From: Candidatus Latescibacterota bacterium
Lineage (GTDB): Bacteria > Latescibacterota > UBA2968
Direction of reading: 5' to 3'
Assembly: GCA_022824945.1 (NCBI GenBank)
Contig: JAJDYX010000040.1
Location: 1-59,374, forward strand
Length of the DNA stretch: 59,374 bases
Each line of letters begins with the position of its first letter. Within the stretch, counting starts at the first letter, position 1. Shown piece after piece: positions 25,919 to 34,238 of this stretch. The notes beneath the pieces are model-generated. The model saw only the letters and a program-made list of their open reading frames with translations. It was not told the DNA's origin and made no database searches. A program made the position numbers and the translations under genes.

Positions 25919-26497
25919 TTATTTTATGACTTTCAGGCGAAAAACAATGTCTCGGGCGGGGATAATAAAAGCAAAAAAGGATTCATATAGCTCGGGATAG
26001 ATGTTTGCCAGCCATTCGATGCCCAGTCTGCGGAAGACGTGGTTGAATGTGAGTCGGACTTCGATTTTTTGGAATTTTTCAGCCACTTTCGGACGGTGCT
26101 CGAGGATTCCGGGGTTGTAAAAGATATTCAAAAATCGACGCAGTTTGCCGGGAGGGTCCGGGAATGGTTCAGACAGATAATCGAAGGTGCGGCAGCTGAG
26201 ATGGTGGCGGTGGGTGGGATCGGAATAGGATCCGGATGAGGAAAAGTGTGGTGTGGCGCCTCCCAGACAGGCGTTGGGACTGGAGATACGCCAGATTTCT
26301 TCCATTACGCGCGGGATATCCGTCAGGTGTTCGATTACATGGCTGAAGACGATGTGATCAAAGGCATTGTCTTTGAATGGATAAAAGAATTGTTCAAGGT
26401 TGACAATAACGTCGGCAGCAGAGCCTTGCGTGATATCTGCACCGATTGTACCGGCTCTTTTGTTTGAACCACAACCGAGATCGAGTGTTCGTTTCAT
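25919..26497 (-). CDS. SAM-dependent class I methyltransferase
   Basis: 192 residues. Motif I LDLGCGSNKRAG (about 5-16), acidic residue after strand 2 (IGADI), motif IV-like FDHIVFSHVIEHL (about 49) and post-motif VMEEIWRISSP are those of the Methyltransf_11 group. The region THRHHLS after motif V recurs in sugar- and lipid-modifying members. It probably methylates a glycan or lipid intermediate, judging by the neighbours. It is slightly short, lacking an extended C-terminal cap. It is convergent with the GT-C gene, with 38 bases between stops. Confidence 0.85.
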   Translation of the reverse strand: MKRTLDLGCGSNKRAGTIGADITQGSAADVIVNLEQFFYPFKDNAFDHIVFSHVIEHLTDIPRVMEEIWRISSPNACLGGATPHFSSSGSYSDPTHRHHLSCRTFDYLSEPFPDPPGKLRRFLNIFYNPGILEHRPKVAEKFQKIEVRLTFNHVFRRLGIEWLANIYPELYESFFAFIIPARDIVFRLKVIK

Positions 26498-26830
26498 GCG
26501 TTGTCGGGGGCGAGATCACTCGCATCGTACTATTTGTATTGATCCGAGATGGTCTTGATATATAACCCAAGTTGTGCGTAAAAGGTTGGAAGATATCTAT
26601 ATTAACGTCATGTGTGACTTTATCATGGTGTTCAGCAAACCAAGGGGATTAGGGCCGTCATTGCGGCGCGGTGTTAGCCGAAATCCAGTGGGTGGCAATT
26701 TTGAACCACGCATCACGTATTTCATATTACAAAAAAAGGCGGTATATCGCCTATAAGACCATATATCGCCCGAATATATTACTTTTGCCAAAAAGGACAA
26801 GACCTATTTTTACGTGATGCGTGACTTTAA
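26498..26830. other. 333-bp gene-free segment with relic repeats
   Basis: It contains a degenerate member of the GCGGC...GCCG repeat family (about 26657-26688), the inverted repeat GGCGGTATATCGCC (26739-26752) and AAGACCATAT nearby, a string also seen upstream of the regulator at 13333. The stretch GATATATA around 26556 matches the region upstream of the cassette and YWTD gene near 23255. No coding frame is convincing. Confidence 0.6.
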
Positions 26831-27034
26831 GCGGATAACTGTCTCTATGTTCGCGAGCATTTACAAAGCCGAGAAGCCAATATGGTTATGAGCCACGGTG
26901 TGCAGTTGCCAGATTTATTTGAGAGTCTGCCCGCTGAAGAAGCGCAGCGCGAATTTTTGCACGAGTTGGAGAAGATACGTGCGTTGTGTTTGCAGCTTTT
27001 GGAGCGCGAAAGATCTTCAGAGGCGGCTGTGTGA
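26831..27034 (+). pseudogene. Truncated second copy of the cassette's acidic gene
   Basis: The 204 bases repeat 23692-23895 with only a few changes and in the same frame, ending in the same Ala-Val-stop. The first half of the gene and its partner are missing: a stop codon lies directly before the duplicated part. The 3' untranslated region and terminator are also duplicated. An internal ATG could still give a peptide of about 50 residues, so residual expression is possible. Confidence 0.85.
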
Positions 27035-27065
27035 ATCCGATCTAAAATTGTGCCAGGTAAATGTT

Positions 27066-27096
27066 AGGGGCGAGTCTGTGTTCGCCCCTATTTTTT
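27066..27096 (+). terminator. Terminator after the truncated cassette copy
   Basis: AGGGGCGA pairs with TCGCCCCT around an eight-base loop, then ATTTTTTATT. Confidence 0.85.
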
Positions 27097-27140
27097 ATTA
27101 TTCTTTTAATAATAATTATTTTTAGAATAATAATGGCGAT

Positions 27141-28676
27141 TCATGATGTGATCGCGCGGATGACGGTTTTGATTTCGTCGATGAGTGCTTTGCGTTCAAC
27201 GATGAGGAGGCCCGTGCCATAACCTGTGGTGAAGATCGCGCTGCCCGCGAGGACGCCTATTGGGATTGGCAATGTGTTGAGCCATTCGGCACAGGCAAAG
27301 TGCATGCCGGTGCCTATGGCCGCGGCGATGAGTGGGGGAGCGAATGTTTTGGCGATGGGGATATCGACGTATGTGCGAACGAGGATGAGCGCGAGGATGA
27401 GGCCGACGATGGCGATGACGTTCATGCTTATGGCGATGCCTGTGGCATCCATGTGATGGGCGAGATAGGGGGCGAGGATGAGGAGGATGAGGGCTTGCGC
27501 CGAGGCGAATTTTGCAATGCTTTTGGGGCTGCCTACGCTGTAGAATAGGGCGTGTACATCGTCGAGTATGGGGCGGCAGAGGGCGTAGATGATGAGCCAT
27601 TGGAGGAGGGGGGCGGCAGGTGCCCAGTCGGGTTTGAAGATGTGGATCCATCGGTTGGCTTCGAGCGCGAGTACGAGAGAGATGGGGACTGTGGTGCGGA
27701 GGATGAGGCGCGAGGTTCGGCGATATGCTGCGGAGAGTTGGTCGCGGTTGTTCTGGTAGCGCGCATAGACTGCGAGGGTGATGCGCAAGATGACTGCGGA
27801 GATGGCACCGCTGGGCATTTGTGCAAAGTTGTGTGCGGCGTCGTATATCCCGCGCAGGCTCAAGCCGAAGAATAAGCTGATGATGAGTTTGTCGTAGTGT
27901 TGGACGAAGATTTTGGGTATGCCGCCGATCCAGAACCATAAGCCGTAGCGGATCATGCGCCGCGCGGCTTGTGGGTTGAAGGTGTGTAGCTGGTTTAATG
28001 GTGGGGGATGGCGGAGCCAGAGGACGGTGCAATAGAAGAGGATATAGGTGACGCTGTATGGGAAGAATCCGAGGATGAGTGCCCATTTGCCGTATCCGAG
28101 GTAGGCAACGGCGAGGCCGACGAGGGACGCGAGGATGGTTCCTCCTGCATGTGCAAAGGCGAGGCGTCCAAATTCGAGGTCGCGTTGGAGCTGGGTTTCA
28201 GCGGTGAGGGCGGCGGTTCGGATCAGGTCGAATGCGCCCAGTATGCATAGGGCTATGACGACTTTGGGGTAGGTTTGTTCTGCATCGGTGTCTGTGAATC
28301 CGAGGTAGGTGTTGAATGTGCGGGTGAGTTCAAAGAGGTGTTCGGAATAGAGGGCGATGCACAGGGCGATGAGTGTGCTGATGCTGCCCAGGCAGACGCT
28401 GAGGACAAAGTGTGTGGGTGCGAGGTCGTGGACGTTGTCGTGTTCGTGCAGGAGGGCGTAGTGCAAGCCGAGGTCGCGAATGGCGATGACAAGGACGAGG
28501 ATGGAATAGGCTGTTGTGATGGCACCAAAGTCTTCGGGTACGAGGATCTGATAGAGCAGGAGGAGGACCCCGAAGTTGATGATTCGCGCGGGGTATGTGC
28601 TGCCGAAGGTCTGTACTGCGCCGTGCGCTATGCGCTGGATGGCGGATGCTTCAGTTGGTGTTGTGGGTTTTTTCAT
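27141..28676 (-). CDS. Oligosaccharide flippase, Wzx/MATE-like
   Basis: 511 residues with about 14 predicted membrane helices, the typical number and length for Wzx-type lipid-linked glycan flippases. The N-terminal GAVQTFGSTYPARIINFGVLLLL and LVPEDFGAITTAYSILV motifs are common in this superfamily. It would move the undecaprenyl-linked glycan made by nearby transferases across the inner membrane. The ATG at 28676 lies 26 bases inside the end of the YfhO-like gene, so the two are coupled. A GTG 42 bases further upstream is in frame but less likely. Confidence 0.88.
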   Translation of the reverse strand: MKKPTTPTEASAIQRIAHGAVQTFGSTYPARIINFGVLLLLYQILVPEDFGAITTAYSILVLVIAIRDLGLHYALLHEHDNVHDLAPTHFVLSVCLGSISTLIALCIALYSEHLFELTRTFNTYLGFTDTDAEQTYPKVVIALCILGAFDLIRTAALTAETQLQRDLEFGRLAFAHAGGTILASLVGLAVAYLGYGKWALILGFFPYSVTYILFYCTVLWLRHPPPLNQLHTFNPQAARRMIRYGLWFWIGGIPKIFVQHYDKLIISLFFGLSLRGIYDAAHNFAQMPSGAISAVILRITLAVYARYQNNRDQLSAAYRRTSRLILRTTVPISLVLALEANRWIHIFKPDWAPAAPLLQWLIIYALCRPILDDVHALFYSVGSPKSIAKFASAQALILLILAPYLAHHMDATGIAISMNVIAIVGLILALILVRTYVDIPIAKTFAPPLIAAAIGTGMHFACAEWLNTLPIPIGVLAGSAIFTTGYGTGLLIVERKALIDEIKTVIRAITS

Positions 28677-31032
28677 TGTATATGCAGAGGGGGATTGCGA
28701 TGAGGAGGATGACAACACTGCCGAGTGTGATCCAGCGCGTGGTGGCTACGATGGGGTCGCGGTAGGTGAGTTCGACGATGTGTTCGCCGGGTTCAAGGGC
28801 GACTGCGGTCCAGAGGTAGTTGGCGCGAATGAGGGGTTTGGGTTCGCCGTTGACGGTGGCGGTCCAATTGGGGTGGTGGTTTTGCGAGATGATGAGGATG
28901 CGGGGTCCGGGGGCTGTTGTTTTGAGTTTGAGATGGCCCTGGTGTTCGTCGTATTCGAGGCGTTCGACACTGCCTGTTTCACTGGCGTTGGTTTCGGAGG
29001 GGATGCCGGGGCTTTCTTCGATTAGTGCTGTTTGCGTGGGGTGGGTATTGGGATCGCCGAGTTTTTGCAGGATTTGATTTTCATCGGGGATGATTTCGTA
29101 TTGGGGTGCGAGATAAAAATAGGGTAGCGCACCGGGGTTGCGGTAGATGTGCAGGCCCTGGCGTCCGGCAATTTTTTCGAGATATGGGATGTTCAGTTCA
29201 GAGGGTGCAACGATGTATTTGGTGTTGAGGAGGTTGAGGATCGCGGGGTTGTTGATGGCTCCGGATTTGAGGATGTGGTCGTAACGCCTGATGGTGAAGT
29301 CGTGAAATCCGGTTACGAGGTCTATGCCGGGCAAGAGCATCTGGTTGTGGTCGGGTAGGGCGAGTACGCGGAAGAGGCTGTTGTCTCGTTTGAGGAAGGC
29401 AACGGCGTCGGCATTGACGCGCTCGCGGGGTGGTACGCGGCTGGGGTTGACGTAGTTGAGAAACATTTTGTCTATGCGCCAGGTGTCGATGAGGAGGATG
29501 GCGAGGATGATGAGGGCAAAGGTGTGGATTTTGAGTTTGTTTTGTGCGCGGAGATATGAGATGGTGGTGAGTGTGCCGACGAAGAGTGCGGCGAGCAGTG
29601 CGCCCTGTGCTGTGAGGGGGAGGTTGTTTTGGGCGATTTGGAGGCGGGGGGTGGGTATGTCCGTCCAGACGATGTTTTGCCATAAGGATAGGAGTGCGGA
29701 GGGGACGAAGGCGAATAGGAGGAGGATGGCGGTGCATATCCCGCCTGTGATGCCGATTTTTTTTGCGGTTTCAGGGGTGGTGTCGTCGGTTGTGAGGCGG
29801 TGGAGGCCGTACGCTCCGAGGGCGCATAGCGCAAAGGAGAAGAGGAAGGCGATCATGCCGGGGGCGCGCAATACGCTGACGCCGGGGACGAGGTGGTACA
29901 GGAGTTTGTGCAAGGGGGTGTGGGGACCGAGTGCATAGGCGACGGCGAGTATGAAGAGGCCGAGGAGGAATGCGATGTGGTTCTTTTTTCGTATGCGCGA
30001 GAGGGCAAAGATGGCGAAGAAGAGGGGGACGATGCCGACGTATTCGGAGTTGATTTTGAAGGCGTTGCGTCCCCAGTATTTGTGGGTTGTTGTGTTTGTG
30101 TCAAAGGCGACAAATTCGGGGATGACGAGGGCGAATATTTCTTCGGGATGAAGCGACCATGATGAGGCAAATTCATAACCTTCGTCGGTTTGTTGTTCGA
30201 TAAAGGCGCGTTTTGAGGCGGTTTTTGTGTTCCAGTATTGTGGGATGACGCCTTCTGCACCGATGGCGAGGCCCAGGCAGATCGCGCCTGCTGATAAGAG
30301 GGTCTGGTAGAGGGTGGTTTTTTTATTTTTGGTACGGAACAGGTCCCATAAGAGTTTGTAGAGGAAGAGCAGGCCCAGTCCCCAGAGGGCAAAGTAGGCC
30401 ATCTGGAGGTGCGGGCTGTAGATGGCGATGCCGACGGTGCCGCCGAGGATTAAAAAATAGATGATGCGCCGCGTGTCCATGCCGCGGTTGAGTGCCCAGT
30501 ACATGAGGGGGAAGAGGCCGATGACGGTCATTTTTGCATAGTGCCCGGCGTGCGAGAAGGAGAGGAATGCGGGGGCAGAGGCGTAGGCCGCACCCGCGAT
30601 GAGGGCGGCGAGGGGATGGAGGCCAAAGCTGCGTGTACAGAGGTACATGAAGTAGCCTGCTGTGAACATGGCGAAGATGTAGCGCCAGCCAAAGTAGCGG
30701 TGTTGGCTGGTGAAGAGGTCGATGATAATAAGGGGGTAGTATTGGGCGCGCAGTGCAGCGGATTCCGGCATGCCGCCCAGGAATCGGGTCCAGTTTTTTT
30801 GTGGCAATTTGGCCAGGGCTTCCGCAAAGGGTTCGTTGCCGCTATGAAATTCTGCACCGGTATCGGTGCCATAGATCACATCGCCCGTGATGAGGATGTG
30901 ATAGAAATACCCGGCAGTGAGCAGGGCGAAGAATACAATGGGTACCCATGGGCGGGATAGGAAATGGGTGAGGTCAAACGCCGTTCGGGTTTGGATGGAT
31001 GGGGGACGGCTATGCTTGCGTCGTTTGCTCAT
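28651..31032 (-). CDS. Large polytopic membrane protein, YfhO/GT-C family
   Basis: 793 residues. A cytoplasmic N-terminal stretch is followed by about 12 membrane helices to residue 510 and a C-terminal beta-rich domain (about 620-760) with the segments HLKLKTTAPGPRILIISQNHHPNWTA and LEPGEHIVELTYR, then a final helix. The acidic loop GTDTGAEFHSGNEPF after the first helix matches GT-C enzymes. YfhO-like proteins glycosylate teichoic or lipoteichoic acids in Firmicutes. In this Gram-negative-type setting the acceptor is unknown. Its ATG overlaps the upstream GT4 stop by ATGA. It was started at 31032 rather than at 31119, which lies within the GT4 gene. Confidence 0.8.
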   Translation of the reverse strand: MSKRRKHSRPPSIQTRTAFDLTHFLSRPWVPIVFFALLTAGYFYHILITGDVIYGTDTGAEFHSGNEPFAEALAKLPQKNWTRFLGGMPESAALRAQYYPLIIIDLFTSQHRYFGWRYIFAMFTAGYFMYLCTRSFGLHPLAALIAGAAYASAPAFLSFSHAGHYAKMTVIGLFPLMYWALNRGMDTRRIIYFLILGGTVGIAIYSPHLQMAYFALWGLGLLFLYKLLWDLFRTKNKKTTLYQTLLSAGAICLGLAIGAEGVIPQYWNTKTASKRAFIEQQTDEGYEFASSWSLHPEEIFALVIPEFVAFDTNTTTHKYWGRNAFKINSEYVGIVPLFFAIFALSRIRKKNHIAFLLGLFILAVAYALGPHTPLHKLLYHLVPGVSVLRAPGMIAFLFSFALCALGAYGLHRLTTDDTTPETAKKIGITGGICTAILLLFAFVPSALLSLWQNIVWTDIPTPRLQIAQNNLPLTAQGALLAALFVGTLTTISYLRAQNKLKIHTFALIILAILLIDTWRIDKMFLNYVNPSRVPPRERVNADAVAFLKRDNSLFRVLALPDHNQMLLPGIDLVTGFHDFTIRRYDHILKSGAINNPAILNLLNTKYIVAPSELNIPYLEKIAGRQGLHIYRNPGALPYFYLAPQYEIIPDENQILQKLGDPNTHPTQTALIEESPGIPSETNASETGSVERLEYDEHQGHLKLKTTAPGPRILIISQNHHPNWTATVNGEPKPLIRANYLWTAVALEPGEHIVELTYRDPIVATTRWITLGSVVILLIAIPLCIYNEKTHNTN

Positions 31033-32144
31033 TGTTGGGGTTCCTGTGATGTGGCAACTTTCAAATACACCTCTTCTTGCGCTTGTGCCGTGCGGTCCCA
31101 GGTGAATTTTGCAGCCCATTTGCGGCCCGCTGTTCCCAGGCGTTTTCGCAGGGACGGGGCGCTGAGCAGGCGTTTCATGGCGCTGGTGAGTGCATGGGGA
31201 TTTTCGGGGGGGACGAGGAGGCCGGTTTCATCCGCGCGGATGGCATCTGCCAATCCGGGGATGTCGGTGCCTATGACGGCTTTGGCTGCGGCTGCGGCTT
31301 CAATGGCGACAATGCCCCAGCCTTCGTAGCGCGAGGGAAGGCAGACGAAGAGGGCATGGCCCAGGAGGATGTTTTTTTGTTCGGGTGTGACGGCGCCGGT
31401 AAATTCGACGCGGTTTGCGATGTTGAGCTGATTGGCTATGGATCGTATCTCGCGTTTGCTTTGCGGGGTTCCTCTGCCTGAGAGGATGAGGCGGATGTCG
31501 GGTGCGTTGAGTCTGGCAAAGGCGGATAGGAGGCTGTCGATGCCTTTGGTGTGGATGTCCATGCGCCCGAAATAGAGGATGTAGTTTTCTTCTGTCCAGG
31601 GTGCTTCAAAACAGATTTGATCGACGCCGTTATAGACGAGGTGAAATTGCGCGTGGGGTGCGCGTTTTTCAAGCTGGCGCATGACTGTGGGCGAGACGGT
31701 CTGGATGTGGGGATGAAGGCGTAGGGCGCGCTGTTCGGCTTTGCGGGCAATGTGGCCGAGCAGGGGATATTTTGCGATGGCGTGGTCGCCCATGAAATGA
31801 GAAAATTCGAGGAGGCTGTCGCGCCTTTTTTTACGGGATACGAAGAGGGGGGCAAAGGCCGAGAATTGATGTACCCACAGGTCGGTGTTTGCGCGGGCGA
31901 TTTCGCGGGAGGCATAGTGGGCAAAGCTCATTCGGCTCAGGAGATACGAGCGGTCTGTTCCCACGCGACGGATGTGTACGCCCTCTCGAGTTTCTTCTTT
32001 GAGGGCGTTGGGGTACGCGCCTGATAGAATGGTGATCTGGTGTTTGTGCGAGAGACGACGGGCTATTTCATAGGTGCGCAAGGCACCACCCCCACCACAC
32101 CAGGGGTTGTCGATGTCGTCGTATAAGGTGTGTAAGATGTTCAT
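31029..32144 (-). CDS. Family 4 glycosyltransferase
   Basis: 371 residues, GT-B fold. Glycine-rich acceptor loop near the N-terminus (NPWCGGGGALRTYE), FGRMDIHTKGIDSL in the donor domain, and the conserved catalytic/nucleotide region PSRYEGWGIVAIEAAAAAKA with the two glutamates of the EX7E type. It transfers a sugar from a nucleotide donor. It heads the GT4-YfhO-flippase chain and follows hisB by 28 bases on the same strand. Confidence 0.92.
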   Translation of the reverse strand: MNILHTLYDDIDNPWCGGGGALRTYEIARRLSHKHQITILSGAYPNALKEETREGVHIRRVGTDRSYLLSRMSFAHYASREIARANTDLWVHQFSAFAPLFVSRKKRRDSLLEFSHFMGDHAIAKYPLLGHIARKAEQRALRLHPHIQTVSPTVMRQLEKRAPHAQFHLVYNGVDQICFEAPWTEENYILYFGRMDIHTKGIDSLLSAFARLNAPDIRLILSGRGTPQSKREIRSIANQLNIANRVEFTGAVTPEQKNILLGHALFVCLPSRYEGWGIVAIEAAAAAKAVIGTDIPGLADAIRADETGLLVPPENPHALTSAMKRLLSAPSLRKRLGTAGRKWAAKFTWDRTAQAQEEVYLKVATSQEPQQ

Positions 32145-32172
32145 TTGAGTTATGGGTCGAAAGCGTGTGCGT

Positions 32173-32763
32173 TCACAGGCTTCCTTTGGTTGAGGGGATG
32201 CCGCTGATCCTATTGTCGAGGGTGACGGCTTGTCGCAGGGATCGGGCGACGGCTTTGAATATGGCTTCCATGCCGTGGTGCGCGTTGTTGCCTCGCATGA
32301 GGTCGATGTGCAGGTTTAAGCGGGCATTGTGCGCGAGTGCGGTGAAAAATTCGAGGCCCAGGGCTGTGGGAAATGCGCCGATGCGTTCTTCGTCAAATGT
32401 GGCGTTGTAGATGAGATGCGCGCGGCCCGAGAGATCGATTACGGCGCGGGCAAGGGCTTCGTCCATGGGGACGTACGCAGAGCCGAATCGCGCGATGCCG
32501 GCTTTGTCGCCGAGTGCTTCTGAGAGTGCTTGACCGAGGCAGATGCCAACGTCTTCGACGGTGTGGTGGGCATCGACTTCGAGGTCGCCTTTGCAGGTGA
32601 CGGTGAGGTCGAATAGGCCGTGGCGGGCAAGGGCTGTGAGCATGTGGTCAAAGAAGCCGATGCCGGTGTCGATGTGCGATTCTCCTGTGCCCGTGAGGGA
32701 GAGGGAGAGGTCGATGTCGGTTTCAGAGGTTTTGCGCTTTATGTGTGCAGTGCGAGAGGACAT
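32173..32763 (-). CDS. hisB: Imidazoleglycerol-phosphate dehydratase
   Basis: 196 residues, the length of a monofunctional HisB without the phosphatase domain. Both manganese-binding repeats are present, DAHHTVED (about 66) and NNAHHGMEA (about 164), as are the TGIGFFDHML and E/D ligands. It catalyses the sixth step of histidine synthesis. The start ATG at 32763 lies 14 bases after the MR/MLE gene's stop; frame upstream of it overlaps that gene and is not used. It is the last his gene in this operon. Confidence 0.95.
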   Translation of the reverse strand: MSSRTAHIKRKTSETDIDLSLSLTGTGESHIDTGIGFFDHMLTALARHGLFDLTVTCKGDLEVDAHHTVEDVGICLGQALSEALGDKAGIARFGSAYVPMDEALARAVIDLSGRAHLIYNATFDEERIGAFPTALGLEFFTALAHNARLNLHIDLMRGNNAHHGMEAIFKAVARSLRQAVTLDNRISGIPSTKGSL

Positions 32764-32776
32764 GGGTGTGCCTTTT

Positions 32777-34168
32777 TTAAGCTGGTTCGGGGAGTGTGCG
32801 GTCGATCTGGTCGTGTTTGTATCCAAAGCCGGGTCCTTCCACGGTGGCGATGTCGATGTGGCCGTTCTGCCGGCGATAGACGCCGGGGTGTACGGCGGCT
32901 TCGGGGATTGAGGCGTCGGGGTAAAATTGCATGGCGTTGGTTTCAAAGCCCATGACAGTGCCGGCATGCGCGGTGAGGAGGGCGTGGGGGATTTGCGCGA
33001 GCATGGGATTTGTGAGGTCCTGTACCATGAGGGTCATGCCGTGTGCGCGCGCCCAGCACAGGGAGAGCAGGGCACCGGTCTGGGTTTTGCAGGTTTTGAG
33101 GGCGACGCCGGTCCAGCCGAGTTGTCGTCCGAGGCGTATGATGCGCCAGTCGTGCGCGCTTTCGTCCATGAAGAGGGGTTTGCGCGCGGAGATGCTGTGT
33201 ACGCGGAGGGGATTTTCAGATAGTTCATAAGCGAAGGGCTGTTCGACGTAGAGGATCATTTGATAGATACGCGGGTGGTTGATGAGGAGGCGGTCCAGGA
33301 TGTCGTTGACGTAATCGACTTCCTGGACGGTGCAGTTGAAGTCTGTACACAACCACATGGCGTTGTGTTCGATGCCGATTTGTCCGATGCGGACGATGCG
33401 GTCGTAATCCCATCCGGGTTCTTGTCCGGTGAGTTTGATTTTGAGACAGGTGATGCCGTCGCGTTGTATCCAGTCGGGGAGGACTACGGGATAGCCGTCG
33501 TCGGGTTCATCGCCCGTGCGTTCAGAGTCGTCGAGGAGGTCGTTGCCGCCTACGGCGTGCCATGCGGGCAGGCGGTTTGGGCGCGGGCGGATGAGATAGT
33601 TTTCGGGATAGTGCCCGGAGAACGCGAGGTCTTCGGCGGGTTCGAGATAGTGGGAGAGGTCGGCGTTCATGAAGTCTGCGTTGTACGTGTCGTAGGTGTC
33701 GATGTTGTGGATGACTCCGTATGCGTCGTGGAGGGCGAGGTCATAAGCCGATACGCAGACGAGCGCGGAGAGGCGGGGCATGTCTCCCGTGGTGTTTTGT
33801 TGTTCGATGTTGAAATCCGAGAGGAGGTTGGGGAGGATGTTTTCCTGGAATGTGTGGCCGATTTCTATGGGGTGACCAGTTGTGTCGATACCTGCCCATG
33901 CGCGTCCGATTTTGAGGCAGAAGTTTTTCATGGCCGTTTCTCGGATGGCATAAGTGAGGTGTGGCGATGGCCATGCCCAGGGCGCGCTCAAGGGTGTTTC
34001 TCCCCAGCCAGAAGCGGTGTTGCCGCGCTTGTCTTCGACGTCGATGCGAACTCTGACACAGGTGACGCTGTCGAGTTGTTCGGTGCCAAAGCGGTAGGGT
34101 ATGCGCGTTTGGACGGGAAGGAAGTAGGTGGCGACGGTTTTGATTTTTATGTCTGTTGGTTTGGGCAT
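32777..34168 (-). CDS. Enolase-superfamily protein (mandelate racemase / muconate lactonizing enzyme group)
   Basis: 463 residues, rather long for the group. The capping domain (about 10-150) is followed by a TIM barrel. Seen residues: KxK pair K243/K245, metal ligands D276, E309 and D335, and K358 on the opposite face, the MLE-subgroup arrangement. An insertion at about 160-230 is unusual. No histidine-pathway enzyme of this fold is known to me, yet the gene sits tightly between hisC and hisB in one direction. It could be a dipeptide epimerase, a sugar-acid dehydratase or something specific. The substrate cannot be deduced from sequence alone. Confidence 0.85.
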   Translation of the reverse strand: MPKPTDIKIKTVATYFLPVQTRIPYRFGTEQLDSVTCVRVRIDVEDKRGNTASGWGETPLSAPWAWPSPHLTYAIRETAMKNFCLKIGRAWAGIDTTGHPIEIGHTFQENILPNLLSDFNIEQQNTTGDMPRLSALVCVSAYDLALHDAYGVIHNIDTYDTYNADFMNADLSHYLEPAEDLAFSGHYPENYLIRPRPNRLPAWHAVGGNDLLDDSERTGDEPDDGYPVVLPDWIQRDGITCLKIKLTGQEPGWDYDRIVRIGQIGIEHNAMWLCTDFNCTVQEVDYVNDILDRLLINHPRIYQMILYVEQPFAYELSENPLRVHSISARKPLFMDESAHDWRIIRLGRQLGWTGVALKTCKTQTGALLSLCWARAHGMTLMVQDLTNPMLAQIPHALLTAHAGTVMGFETNAMQFYPDASIPEAAVHPGVYRRQNGHIDIATVEGPGFGYKHDQIDRTLPEPA

Positions 34169-34238
34169 GGGTTTGTCTTTCGTGTCATTGCGGCGAGGTT
34201 TTGCCTTTGTTTTTCATCCAGAGGTTTTGCCTTTGACT

